A DNA stretch of 64,000 nt from Sorex araneus (lineage: Eukaryota; Chordata; Mammalia; Eulipotyphla; Soricidae), in contig NC_073303.1 of NCBI RefSeq assembly GCF_027595985.1, positions 375,145,803-375,209,802 of the forward strand, in the 5' to 3' direction. Each line of letters begins with the position of its first letter. The first letter of the stretch is position 1. The notes below the pieces were generated by a model. The model worked only from the letters and a program-made list of their open reading frames with translations. It ran no database searches and was not told the DNA's origin. Below are positions 35,806-47,425 of the stretch, piece after piece. Position numbers and translations under genes: made by a program.

Positions 35806-36594
35806 AATCCCGTTAATCACCAATTTCTCGGGCGGGCTCAGTAACATCTCATTTTGTCCTTTCCCTGAGATCTTAGAAGTCTATCTCGACTCAGCCCTCC
35901 TAAAGATGTTGCACTGGAGGCTCTTTCAGGGTCAGGGGAATGAGATCCAGCTTGTTACTGGATTTAGCATATGAATACACCACAGGAAGCTTGCAAGGCT
36001 GTCCCATGTGGGCAGGAAACTCTCAGAAGATTGCCAGTTTCTCCCAGAGGGAGAAGTAGGCTACAAGATATCGCTTCTGGGAGCTTGCTTTTAAGTCTCT
36101 CTCTGGATGTTGGCCGTTGATGGGATTACACACACCTGGGTTCCTCTGCCGGTACCTTCATGCATGAGGCCTGTACGAACGTGTGGAGAGGAGCCTCCAG
36201 CATGGCTGTAGCTAGGTTCCGGTGGTCTTCGGCCACCGGGAGCTCTGCTTGGGGTGGGGAGGGAAGCTGGAACCCATCCCCTCTGAGGGGCCCCAGGGAA
36301 GACAGCCAGGCATGCGGGCAAGAGACTCTCTGCATCACTCTCTTCTGAGAGCTTGCTTTTAAGTCTCTCTCTGGATGTTGGCCATTGATGGGGTTACACA
36401 CACCTGGGTTCCTCTGCTGGTTCCTTCATGCATGAGGCCTGTCCGAACGTGTGGAGAGGGGCCTCCAGCATGGCTATAGCTAGGTTCCAGTTGTCTTCAG
36501 CTGTCTTCCCCGGGGCCCCTCGGAGGGGATGGACTCCAGCTTCCCTCCCCACCCCAAGCAGAACTCCTGGCGGCCGAAGACCACCGGAAGTGAA
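35806..36594 (-). repeat. Long interspersed repeat related to the type II SOR body, copy 2, rearranged
   Basis: The left 500 bases match 8465-8965. A second copy of an internal segment follows: 36073-36220 and 36342-36488 are about 148-base direct repeats starting CTTCTGGGAGCTTGC. The end (36506-36589) is an inverted copy of 36217-36299, so the repeat closes with hairpin arms around a loop of about 206 bases. Confidence 0.8.
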
Positions 36595-37261
36595 TGCCTA
36601 AAGGAAACAATGAGCCAAGGAGATGTCAGGGATGTGTGAGACTCAGGGTCATAGAAACGTCCAACATGGACTGTTTGAGGAATTAGATGTCAATTAAATG
36701 GCTTGTTGCAAAATTCAAATGACCATCCAATGTAGCTAGAGTGGGAAGCACAGTTGGAAACACAAGTGCTTTTCCTACAATCAGGAACTTCTGGTTATCT
36801 TGATTTCAGCTCCTAAGAACATTACACTGTGATACCAATGTGATCTTTAAGGTACTGACATTAGCATAAATGTTTTCCAGCTGTGTAAGGAAATATGAAT
36901 TATTTATTTTTCATAATTTCCTATTCATGTTTTGGATTATTTGCAATAAGAATAGATTTGTTTTATGTTTTAAAAAATTAGGGAAACATAAAACAATTTA
37001 CAAGAGACCCTCTTTGTGTTCCAAAAACTATATTCTATTATTAAGTTTTTAGTAAATGTATACTTAATGACCCTAGCAATTAGATTTTCTTTATTGAAAT
37101 ATCTGTGTATCATCTACTGGAATGATGGAGAGGATTTTTCCAAATATTAATGCTTAACTAAATGTCTTGGATAAAGAAAGCATGGGAAATATTTTATAAT
37201 TTGTACTCATATTCTATTTAATTGTCAGCATTTTATTTAGGAGAATTATAGTGTTATTTTG
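36595..37261. other. Unique AT-rich sequence
   Basis: No feature recognised. Confidence 0.5.
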
Positions 37262-37372
37262 TGGGAGGGCTCATCCAGCAGTGCTCAGGTAACCATGAGG
37301 TACTGGGATGTAAACCCAGAGTCCAGTATGCAAAGCATACACTCTAGTCCTTTGAGTCATCTCTGAAGCAAT
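37262..37372 (-). mobile_element. SOR-type SINE, old fragment
   Basis: GGGAGGGCTCATCCAGCAGT, GCTCAGGTAACCATGAGG, GATGTAAACCCAGAG on the minus strand. Confidence 0.7.
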
Positions 37373-38094
37373 TTAAAACATTTATAGTCAACTCCAGCTA
37401 AATTGAGCTACGGGGATCTTGTCGGGAGTGTAAGGGAGACACGGCACAGTTAGGGAATAAAATCAGGTTTGTGAAACAGAAACCCCTGAAAAATGGCAAG
37501 TTAGGAAGTCATTGTCAAATATACATACCAAGGAATAAATCCTGGCTTTAGCCAATGTGTCCTCATCTTCTAGAACTCCCTTAAGATGCAAAGTCTCTTG
37601 GAAGAATGTTTCCTTGGTGTAAATACAGTATGCGGTTGTCTTTCAATAATTGAAAGGATATTTGTGAGGATATTTGTGTGTATTTGGCTTTTCATTGCCA
37701 AGTCAATGTGAAGTCTCCATCGGAATAACATTTACTAATTTCTCAGTCCAGAATGGGGGTGGCCAGAATGAGACTTTAAAAGTAACAGACACTAGGTTTT
37801 TAGAGACAGACACTATTCAGATAAGATTATACACGAGACAGACAAGGTTAGCCTTCAGATACATATTGTTATTGTCAATTTTCCTTAGCTTTGTTTCTTA
37901 CTGTTTTACCCAGGTTGGCATAAAAAAACACCTTTACCATATAAAATAGTTAGAATTTTTCATTTTTATGTTCTCTGTTATCTGATACCGGATATTTTTT
38001 TGATCTTATCAGCTCCTGACTGGGAAATAATTCTAGGACAATTTTTATGTCAGGCAAATCGTTTATTCCTTCAGAATGCCTTTATTTATATATT
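37373..38094. other. Unique sequence
   Basis: No repeat or gene recognised. A 91-codon frame at 37674 has no known motif. Confidence 0.5.
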
Positions 38095-38258
38095 GGGTTT
38101 GGGATCACACCCAGCAAAGTTCTGGGCTTGCTACCAGTTTTGCACTCAGGGATCACTCCTGGCAGTGCTCAGAGAACCATATGGATGCTGGGATAAAATT
38201 TGGGTCTGAGGCCTGCAAGGCAAGAGCCCTGTCTGCTATACTATCTCGTTGGGTTCTT
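38095..38258 (-). mobile_element. SOR-type SINE, type I
   Basis: TTGGGATCACACCCAGCAAA, CACTCAGGGATCACTCCTGG, CAGTGCTCAGAGAACCATAT, TGCTATACTATCTCG. Confidence 0.92.
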
Positions 38259-38701
38259 GATTGCAGTTTAGAAAGAGGAGGGACCCGGGAGAGAAGGCAA
38301 CAGGCTGAGTGAAGGCTTCGAATGGGGAAGATCCAGGAGAAATTCCTTGGTCTGCAAGGTGGGTCATTCCTGGGAATACACTTTCCTTTCCCTCCATCCT
38401 TACAGGCCTTCAGTGTCCAGCCAGGAGGAATAACCGCTGGATGTGGCCCCCAAACTACAAACAAAAACAAACCAAATAAAAAGGCAGCAGTTCCAAGCCC
38501 TGTTTTATTTACAGCTGTAATCTTGGCCCCGTGAATGGTGCTATGTTAATCACGGAATCGCTTGAAGTTGTTCAGGATAACTTTCTATAAAAACTGTTTT
38601 ATTCATTTAAAATATAGATGGACTTCAACTCCCCCATTTCTCTTTTATTTATAATAAATCTGTATTTGATAACTAGATCATTCTTTTATGAAAATTAACT
38701 C

Positions 38702-38868
38702 CTGGTGATTGGAGAGGTAATTCCATGGTTAAGGCACTTGCTTTGCACATGGCAAACCTCAGTTCAAACCCAGTTACTGCTTATGGTCCCCTGAGCACCA
38801 ACAGGACAAACCCTTGAGCACAGAGCCAGGAGTAAGCCCTGAGCATGACTGGATATGGCCTATAAACC
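38702..38868 (+). mobile_element. SOR-type SINE, type I
   Basis: GGTGATTGGAGAGGTAATTC, AAGGCACTTGCTTTGCACAT, GGTCCCCTGAGCACCAACAG, GAGCACAGAGCCAGGAGTAA. Confidence 0.9.
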
Positions 38869-39605
38869 AGAAAAGAAAAGAGAAAAGGGAAGAAACTTCT
38901 GGAACTGATCATTTTATTTGGTTATTGTTTGTTTATGATCATTTTCCTTCTATTGGGAATAACAACCTTTCATCTTCCTTCACTGGAATGTATTTTAGTT
39001 AATGACGAGTGTATTTCTATTCTTGAGGAAGGTAATTACCGCAGTAAATCTGCAGGGGACAGTGTTGCAGGTAGAGAGATAAGAAGGACCAGGGTAAGAA
39101 GTTGGGGAGAAATAATAAAACTCAAAAGAGATAAGAAATCACCTAGCCCCGAAACAGCCCAGAGGCAGGAGAAGCACATCTCTTTGAGATGCAAATACTG
39201 AGGTCTATGGAGATGCCAGCGCTGAGCACCACCCGGGCAAGGATGCACAGGGAAGAATCGGATAAATCAGAGAGAATGCAAAGGTCATGATAAGAACAGA
39301 AAAAGGACCACCGAGAGTCCAAGGCTGCCTCTGTGACAGCACCCAGATCATTAGTAATCATTATTATTAATGATCATCATCATTATTATCAATATCATTA
39401 TTATTTGTATGCAGAGAATTCTGGTCCAAAACAATTGGGAGAAATTGCACATAACCTTATCCTCTTCTTCGACTCCACTCTGGAGAAACCCACGTTCTCT
39501 CTTTCTCTCTCCCAACATTTCCCCAAGTAAATTTCTTGCTATGAAACGATTTTGCTTCAAGAAGAAAGAAAGAAAAAAATAAGAACCGCAGGCTCCAAAG
39601 TCGAG

Positions 39606-39775
39606 AATAGGGGGTGGAGAGATAATACAGCAGGTCCGGCGCTTGCCTTGCACGCAGCTGATGGGGTGCATCAGGCATCCCATAAGGTCCCCTGAGCACT
39701 GCCATGAGTGATGCCTGAGTGCAGAGCCAGGAGTAACCCCGGAGCATCACCAGGTTGGCCCCTGCCTCTCCCCCA
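39606..39775 (+). mobile_element. SOR-type SINE, type I
   Basis: AGGGGGTGGAGAGATAATAC, GGCGCTTGCCTTGCACGCAG, AAGGTCCCCTGAGCACTGCC, GGAGCATCACCAGG. A short ATT/ATC-rich simple repeat lies upstream at 39345-39410. Confidence 0.93.
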
Positions 39776-40624
39776 GAGAAGTGATGCCACATTTAGATGG
39801 GGTTTCCTCAGAAGATGATACGTGAAGCACTAACACCCTAAGAACACTCAATAGGTTACAACTGTTCCTAGCTGGCGCAGGAGATTTCTGGCTCCCTGAG
39901 AAATCGGGTTTTGGGGAGCATTTCTGATCATCACCCTTGCTCTGTAGAATGATAAAGGCTGCTTTGTGGGGCTGGTGAAACGTGAAGTCTCTACCATGCG
40001 GGGTCAGCAGAATCTTTCATCAGTCCTGACTCTCCCAGGCACTTCCGGGGGTTTCCATCTTGAGGTTTTGGGCTCTCTGCCCCCATATCTCTAAGCCATG
40101 GGACCCTTACACCACTGATGGGGTCCAGCATCCCACCTGCGACCTAGGTATTGATCTTAATAAAACTAAGGATATATGGCCAATAAAAGTTTTATATAGT
40201 GTTCCTTCATTTGAATAGAACATTAAAAATTAGTTTCAACAGTCTATTAAACCTTAATTATATCCTTGACCAAAGCAATTTTTTTTAGTATGGTTTTCAA
40301 ACAATGGCTGGTTGGTGATTCATTTAGTGTTTTACTGGTTTTGAAAACTAGTTGTTATAAAGACTTCAGTGTTTTCAGGATTTGTGACTGAATGTTATTT
40401 ATTTCTATCAATCCTTTTTGGTTCTTTGAAAGCTTAGAATTTTACGTTAATTGATGTTAAACACCTTTTTTCTCTTGAGTTCACTGAGACATTTGACATT
40501 ATCTTGAATTTAATCAGATTCAGATTATAAATCTCATGGCTCCATGGTCAGTTTATGAGATATAAAGTATGGCATAAATTTAATGAAACAGTTCTGAATT
40601 TTACTTTTCAAGTCATCATTTTTG
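39776..40624. other. Unique sequence
   Basis: No repeat or gene recognised. Confidence 0.5.
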
Positions 40625-40850
40625 ACATTCTTTTTATCTTTTATTTTATTTTATTTATTTATTTTTCTGCTTTCTGGGGTCACACCCAGCAATGCTCAGG
40701 GGTTACTCCTGGCTCTGCACTCAGAAATTACTACTGACGGTGCTGGGGGGACCATATGGAATGCCGGGAATTGAACCTGGGTCTGCCACGTGCAAGGCAA
40801 ACGCCCTCCCCACTGTACTATGACTCTGACCCCACATTTTTTTTATCTTT
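40625..40850 (-). mobile_element. SOR-type SINE, type I, with target duplication
   Basis: ACATTCTTTTTATCTT (40625-40640) is repeated as ACATTTTTTTTATCTTT at 40834-40850. Between them are an ATTT-rich tail and a minus-strand element: GGGGTCACACCCAGCAATGC, GGGGGACCATATGGAATGCC, CTATGACTCTGACCCC. Confidence 0.96.
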
Positions 40851-41552
40851 AAAAAAATCTACCCTCCTCTTTTGTGATTCCCTTGCCTTTCACTTTTATC
40901 TCTTATTATTGCTGTATAAACTATTTTTAACCTCTCAATTTCAGAGAACCCGTATGATGAAGGCCTAAAATTAATCTTAAGGAGATCTAATATTCAAACA
41001 GCATTGAAGTGAACTCAGGAAAGCAGCAAACTTTGAAATTGCTCTTTCTCTAATTATCTGTGAGGGAGCTGCCATCGTGGCACAAATGCAGAATAAATGG
41101 AATGGTCTGATACTTCCATAGATGTTTTCCAATTATCCTGTTTTCCTTTCTGTTTCCTAAATTAAATGTCATATGGTACACTTGATATTTACCTGTGTCT
41201 GACAGAAACCTGTTCCAACTGATATTTAATTTGAGGGGAAAGAAGAAAGATAAATTCTGACACCTTGTCTGACTCTCCTTTGGTGGCGTGGATTGCCGTG
41301 GTAATGAGAGGGACGGAAGAGGGAAGACGCTGATGAATCACTGGGGTTCATGGAACCTTGGTGAGAAATTGCCTCTGTGAGTCAGAACTGACCAGAGCCT
41401 GGCCTGGTCCCTGTCACGGTGGTCTGTGAAATCTCCCATGACTCATTAAGCCACAGAACCTGTCACCGAAGGAGGGAAAGGTTCTATCTGTTTTCCCCCA
41501 ACACACTCCACAAATGCTCCTCAAGGAGGAGCATCACTAATTAGACCTTTTG
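40851..41552. other. Unique sequence, candidate conserved non-coding DNA
   Basis: Repeat-free with balanced composition at 40940-41500. No coding signal or splice structure was seen. Confidence 0.35.
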
Positions 41553-41716
41553 GGTTTGTTTGTTTTGGACCAGTTGGCAGTGTCTAGGGCTTCCTCCTGG
41601 CTCTGTGCTCAGGGACCACTCCTGACAGTGCTCTGGCGACCATCTGTGGTTTCAGGGACCGACCCTGCCTGCCTGCAAGGTAACCTCTTACCTGCTACAC
41701 TATTCCTCCAGCCCAA
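41553..41716 (-). mobile_element. SOR-type SINE, type I
   Basis: GGACCAGTTGGCAGTGTCTA, GGCTCTGTGCTCAGGGACCA, GACAGTGCTCTGGCGACC, CACTATTCCTCCAGCCC. Confidence 0.9.
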
Positions 41717-42706
41717 ATGAAAGCTTTTTTATGATTACAATTTTTTTTCCTCTTGCAAATGAGAATTTCTACCCTATCGGATTGCCTAGATTTCTCCCAA
41801 ATTTTGCCAGGCAAATTATAACACGTTAAAATTTTTCTTTATTTAGAATGAATATTTTTGTTTTTAAAATGTCGTAAAATGATCAACTAATTAAACTGTG
41901 ATAGAAATACCTTCTACAACTACTGTTCTTTTTTTGACCCACTAACTTTGCCTTATTTACACTCATTGAGTCTCTTTACTGAGATGATAGTATATGTTCA
42001 AAGTCGCATACTATATGGTTCCCCTACAAGCACAAGAATGGATGGAATTTAAATAGCTATTGAAATGTTCAATAAATTTGGAAAGTGAATATTCTTCCTC
42101 CTCTATACTCTAAATAGTTTTTCAAATCATTTGTCATAATTCCAGTTATAGGTGAGATGATGTGTACTGTGGTGTTTGCACTTTTATGAGCTATCGTTGT
42201 TCACCTGTGTGAATTATAAGACCAATATATAGAACCTTTTGTTTCTGATGGATGCTCAACTTAATTTTACCCAAATGAAAGACTCAAGATCAGAGAATAT
42301 AAAGAAAATCCAAATCTTTCCAGTCTATAGAGCTGATAGGTTATGGAAAGAAGAACCTAAAAGAAAGTAACTTTGAATCCCATTGTTCTAATCAAATTCA
42401 GGTCAACCCTTATATTGGATACATTGTTTTTATAAGAGTAGCATAGGTCTATAGTGAGCTATAAAAGGAAAAGTTTCATTTAATATAGTAATGTTGGAAA
42501 GAGCTATATAAAAAACACTCTACCCAAGGTCAACATATACAATATCTGTTAATCAACCAGAGAAATCATTTTGACTATAATTAATAAGTTTTACCTTTGA
42601 CTTATCATCAGATGGAAATAAGATATAAACTCCTTAGATAAAGCAGTTTATCTGTTCGGGTCGTTGGAACATGCTGAGAATAGCTGTGATGCATGGAGAT
42701 GAGGTT

Positions 42707-42710
<4 letters not shown>
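41717..42710. other. Unique AT-rich sequence
   Basis: No feature recognised. Confidence 0.5.

Positions 42711-42755
<45 letters not shown>
42711..42755. repeat. (GT)n microsatellite
   Basis: About 22 uninterrupted TG units. Confidence 0.98.
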
Positions 42756-42757
<2 letters not shown>

Positions 42758-42807
42758 ACATGTGTGAATGAGTCAACATATAGTATGCCTATAATTTGGA
42801 AAGAATA

Positions 42808-42965
42808 GGATGAGAGAGAGAGCACAGCAATTAAGGTGCTTGCCTTGCAGGTAGCCAACCTGGGTTTAATCCCCTGCACCATCTCTTGTTCCTAAGCACT
42901 GTCAGGAGTGATTCCCTGAGCACAGAGCCAGGAGTAAACCCACTTCTGGATGTGGACCCAAAACA
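42808..42965 (+). mobile_element. SOR-type SINE, type I, diverged
   Basis: GGATGAGAGAGAGAGCACAG, AGGTGCTTGCCTTGCAGGTA, GAGCACAGAGCCAGGAGTAA, GATGTGGACCCAAAAC. Confidence 0.9.
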
Positions 42966-43592
42966 AATGAACAAATAAAAACAGACAAAAAGCTATAAAT
43001 TTGAAAGAATAGACCATTATACTTAAAAACAAACTACTTTAAAACAGAATAGCAAAAACTAAATGAATGCCAATAAAAAATGCTATTCATTCCAGATAAA
43101 CTATATAATGGCAATGTGCCAGAATGTCATATCACCTACTATTAATAGTAATCTCTGAGTTATTGATATTCACCTTTGTTAACTGCAAAAAAACTGAGGC
43201 TCATCAAAGTTATATTTTGTCTTGCTCTGATGCTCATGCTATTTCTCCAGCAAATTAGGTTTCAGAGATGAAATGTGAGTGGCAGCGATTAATGGTGTTT
43301 TTGAAAAAACAGAAGCAGCTGAACATCATAAGAGTTAGCATCAAAGATTTTTTAAGAAGCTATTAGAGTCAAGATAAGAGCATCACAAAAGTCTCGCAGA
43401 CAAGACAGGTCTGCAAGTGCAGTGTCTGCGAGTCTGCCAGGGAAGCCAGCCCTGGGCATGTGTCATCCCAGCCTCCCTGGGGCTTCCCACTCCTTTCCCA
43501 GTTCTGAGGGTTCTCATGCGTATTGTGGGCTCAGAGGGGCTGCGTGGAGATTGTGGGATCCCTCACATCTACTGCATTCATCAACCGTACAG
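42966..43592. other. Unique sequence
   Basis: No repeat or gene recognised. GC content rises near 43400-43560 without a credible exon. Confidence 0.5.
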
Positions 43593-43738
43593 AGCTCTTG
43601 AGTGACCTTTTGCTCTCGGGTGACCTTCCCTGGTTCTAGTCCCAGCATTGCTTATGTTCCTTGAGCACCAGCCGTTACCCCTGAGCACAGAACCAGGAGA
43701 AAAGTCTGAGCACAGCCAGGCATAGCCCAACTGCCCGC
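43593..43738 (+). mobile_element. SOR-type SINE, type I, decayed head
   Basis: CCCTGGTTCTAGTCCCAGCA, CCTTGAGCACCAGCCG, CTGAGCACAGAACCAGGAGA, CAGCCAGGCATAGCCC. Confidence 0.82.
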
Positions 43739-44322
43739 TGCTATCCCAAACCTCCCAACTCAGTAAGAAACATTGCTTAGCTAGAGATGGGGGCCGCTGG
43801 TCGAACACGAAGGCGGACTCTCTGTGACGACCACTAATTTTGTTCTTGAATTACATTTTTGGCTTTTATTTTGTTACTAATTCCTTTGCTCTTAATATTT
43901 TTGAGGTCTCCTAGCTGACAGTAGTACTGAGTTGTTATTTTATATTGCAGAGCTACTACACCAAGTGTGTTTCAAGAGTTCCACACCATTATCCCAAGTA
44001 TGAGTGAGTATGACATGTTCAGGAGCATGCTGATTCGTTATGAATTTTTAAGTTAAACTTTTTCATTGAGATGATGTGGTTCAAATTCTAAAATGTTTTA
44101 ATAATAAAACATTACTAATAGCTTGATTGCTTAATACCTTGTACATACTCTCTCATGGGCTAGAAATGAGATTTACAAACGTTCACTTGAATGATTTGAG
44201 TAAAGGAAAGTACTTTATATTAGATAATAGTGTCAAAAATGTGAATATTTCAATAGAGATTGAGTTAAGAAAGCAAAATGACTGAGGATGTATGAGTTTA
44301 TGTTCCAGAAGACCAAATGCAA

Positions 44323-44325
<3 letters not shown>
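43739..44325. other. Unique AT-rich sequence
   Basis: No feature recognised. Confidence 0.5.

Positions 44326-44367
<42 letters not shown>
44326..44367. repeat. (TA)n microsatellite at a SINE tail
   Basis: About 21 TA units directly abutting the 3' end of the minus-strand SINE, where other copies have a T-rich tail. Confidence 0.97.
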
Positions 44368-44370
<3 letters not shown>

Positions 44371-44529
44371 CTTTTTGGGTCACACCCGGTGATGCTCGGG
44401 GGTTACTCCTAGCTCTGCACTCAGGAATTACTCCTGGCAGTGCTCAGGGACCATAGGACCATATGGGATGCTGGGAATCAAACACATGCAAGGCAAATGC
44501 CCTACCGGCTGTGCTATCACTCCAACCCC
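44368..44529 (-). mobile_element. SOR-type SINE, type I
   Basis: GGCTTTTTGGGTCACACCCG, GTGATGCTCGGGGGTTACTC, AGGACCATATGGGATGCTGG. The GGTCGGCC box near the head is deleted. GCAAGTGATAT on the left and GCAAGGAATAT on the right may be the target duplication. Confidence 0.95.
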
Positions 44530-44639
44530 GCAAGGAATATCTAGGAGAAGAAAACAAAAGTGTAAAGAATTGGAAAAAAAGGAGAGGAAAGAATGAAAGA
44601 AGCAAGACCAGAAAGATATTGCAATAGATTAATCCACCG

Positions 44640-44742
44640 TAGCCCAGATGGTTACCTGAGCCCTGCCAGGAGGATCTATGAGCGCAGAGCTTGCAGGAAG
44701 CCCTGAGCACCTTCAGAGATGGCCTGAACATGAAAATCAAAA
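44640..44742 (+). mobile_element. SOR-type SINE, 5' truncated remnant
   Basis: CCTGAGCCCTGCCAGGAGGA, GAGCGCAGAGCTTGCAGGAA, CCCTGAGCACCTTCAGAG retain only the body of a type I copy. Confidence 0.7.
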
Positions 44743-45276
44743 ACAAACAAGAGAAGAACCACTGTGCAAGTCTAGGAAAAGAATATTAAATGACACACAA
44801 AAAATAAATAAAAGACATATGCACAGAGCAAAAGCTAAACAAATGGACGTAACCATCAAAACCCCCACTTCTCTTATTAATAAATTTAATAGCACTCACT
44901 CTAGGTCATCTTTCTTATCAGAAAGTACATAAAGCAGATTATAGATGATCTTGTAGTTTAAGGATGAAAGAGATTTTACAAGTTTTAGGCAGAGAGAAGG
45001 TAGACACGGAAAAAAATATTCAAAGTGGCATTGCACTTCATTTTGCACCCTGTAAATTGGAGACTACAGAGATCTAGCTCTGAAATATGCGAATCTCTAA
45101 GATAACCCCCAAGTCATTCTTCACTTGCCACGAAGAAAGGCAGATGCTCGAGAGATAAAAGAATGCACAGCATATCAGCCACTCAGCTATTTTTGGAAAG
45201 GGTTAAGAACAGACTTCTACCCGGGGAGGAGAAGAAATAGAAAGACATTCTGGGGCGAGGAAAGATAAAAGAAAAG

Positions 45277-45278
<2 letters not shown>
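44743..45278. other. Unique sequence
   Basis: No feature recognised. Confidence 0.5.

Positions 45279-45320
<42 letters not shown>
45279..45320. repeat. (GT)n microsatellite
   Basis: About 21 uninterrupted GT units. Confidence 0.98.
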
Positions 45321-45322
<2 letters not shown>

Positions 45323-46164
45323 CTACACATACAGTAGGTATGTGCGAATGTGGATCATAAATATATGTCAACATATATACCTGTCAAACTTAGTATTTAC
45401 TTAATTATTAGCAATATTATGCACTACTTAAGCTATATCTATCTCAAATAATAATAATAATGTGCAATGATATAAATTAGCTAAGCCATCTATATGCACG
45501 CACATTTATTAATATGAATACTCTGGTTAGCTGGCCAGGCTCCCTCACAAAGGACTGGGCCATTGGGCACCTTAAACAGCACGAACACCCTTTCTCTTTA
45601 GAACCTAGAGATCTGAGATGCAGTGTTGATTTTTAAATTTTTTTTGAGTCCCTGCCCACGCTCCCTATACTGCCGGCTCTGTCTCCACATCTTCCTTCCG
45701 CTCATGTTTGCGTCTAAATTTCCTTCTCATAACTATGGCAGTTTTTCTAACAAGAGTCCACCCGGATAATCTTATTTTAACTTGTTGCCACTTCAAAAAT
45801 CCTATCTCCAAAAGCACGCACAGTTTGAGTCCTAGGGCAGTGGGGATTTCTGCAAAAAAGACCTGGGGCTGTGTTTCAACCCACAACAGCCAGGGAAGCA
45901 ATGACATAAATGATAAAAGTCAAAGAGCTTTGAGTATTTAGAGACCGTCAGAGTATCATATTAATCTGTGTTGCACCTAATTCAAACTTGTTTATTCTTG
46001 AAGAATATCAACACCAGATACATATGAAAGGTGAGTGATATTATAAATGTGTTAGTGTATATTATGAAATAACCACGAAAGTAACTGAAAATCAAACTTT
46101 AACACCCATTAATTCTAGAAGCTGGGCTCTTGACTTTGTAGTTTTTGGGTTTGTAAAACATATC
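45321..46164. other. Unique sequence
   Basis: No repeat or gene recognised. The two opposite-strand frames at 45665-45941 mirror each other and lack motifs. Confidence 0.5.
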
Positions 46165-46335
46165 CAGGGCCAGAGAGATAATACAGCAGGTAAGGCGCTT
46201 GCCTTGCACACAGCTGACCTAGGTTTGATCCCTGGCATTCCATATGGCCCCCTGAGCACCTCCAGGAATGATTTCTGAGAGCAGAACCAAGAGTATTCCC
46301 ACAGCTGTACAGGGCTGGCCACAAAGCACCACCAC
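46165..46335 (+). mobile_element. SOR-type SINE, type I
   Basis: GGGCCAGAGAGATAATACAG, AAGGCGCTTGCCTTGCACAC, CATATGGCCCCCTGAGCACC, with a CACCACCACCACCACAACAA tail. Confidence 0.93.
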
Positions 46336-46440
46336 CACCACCACAACAAAAACATCAGCCTTTTAAAATCTGTGTTCAAGATTTGTGTTAAAAATCAACA
46401 GACAAAAACCAAATAATTACTAAGAATAAGAAGTGATTCA

Positions 46441-46618
46441 GGGCTGGAGCAATAGCACAGCGGGTAGAGCGTTTGCCTTGCACTTGGCCGACCCGGGTTC
46501 GATTCCCAGCATCCCATGTGGCCCCCCGAGCACTGCCAGGAGTAATTCCTGAGTGCATGAGCCAGAACTAATCCTTGTGCATCGCTAGTTGTGACCCAAA
46601 AAGCAGAAAAAAAGAAAG
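46441..46618 (+). mobile_element. SOR-type SINE, type I, near consensus
   Basis: GGGCTGGAGCAATAGCACAG, GCCGACCCGGGTTCGATTCC, CATGTGGCCCCCCGAGCACT, GTGACCCAAAAAGCAGAAAA. AAGTGATT is found on both sides, consistent with a target duplication. Confidence 0.96.
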
Positions 46619-47107
46619 AAGAAAAAGTGATTAATCAGCAAAAACAAAAGACCCCCTACCCAAAATATAATCATTGTTTATAAAATTGGATCATGAAAAC
46701 AATATTCATATGAGCAAGTGTAAAAGTACCCAAGTAATCTGAAATGAACATGATACTTTTGAAGATACTACAAAATCTTACCAACAATTATGACTTAAGA
46801 AAGAGAAAAGAAAGTCAAGTTCCTAAATGGGAAGATCAAAGGTGTTAGGTCTATATGTTCACTCAAATTTCCCTGGAGTGAAATAAAGCATTGAATTCAG
46901 AACCTCCCAGCTGCCAGTATTCACTCTTTGGCAGATTCTGGTACTGAGACGCTTTCTGACTTAGTGTCTCTCGGAGTCACCAGGATGTAGCCACCTGAGC
47001 AAAGTCTCAGGTGATCAGAACAGCATTCCCAGCTGGAGCAGAAGCATGCCACACATATCCAGTCTTGAATGGAGAAGCCCCTCCCCCACCCCCCCTTTTC
47101 TTGATAT
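46619..47107. other. Unique sequence
   Basis: No feature recognised. Confidence 0.5.
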
Positions 47108-47425
47108 TGAATCACCATGAGAGAAAGTTACAAAACTTTCACGTTTGATTTCAGTCATACAATGATTGAACAGCCATCCCTCCACCAGTTCTCATTCTCT
47201 ACCACCAATGTCCTCAGTATGTGCCCCCTCCTTTCCAACCATCTCCCTGCCTCTACGGCAGACCATTTCCCCCATCTCTCCCAACTTTGGGGCATTATGG
47301 TTTGCAATATAGATACTGAGAGGCCATCACGTTTGGTCCTTTATTTACTTTCAGCACACATCTCCCACCCCGAACGCTCCCTCCAACCATCATTGACTTG
47401 TTGATCCCCCTCTCTATTGCAGCTG
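47108..47425 (-). mobile_element. L1 3' end (G-rich 3' UTR family)
   Basis: ATTGAATCACCATGAGAGAA, CCATCCCTCCACCAGTTCTC, TTTGGGGCATTATGGTTTGC, GAGAGGCCATCACGTTTGGT. Collinear with the copy at 13825-14140 and less diverged than the one at 6385. Confidence 0.8.
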
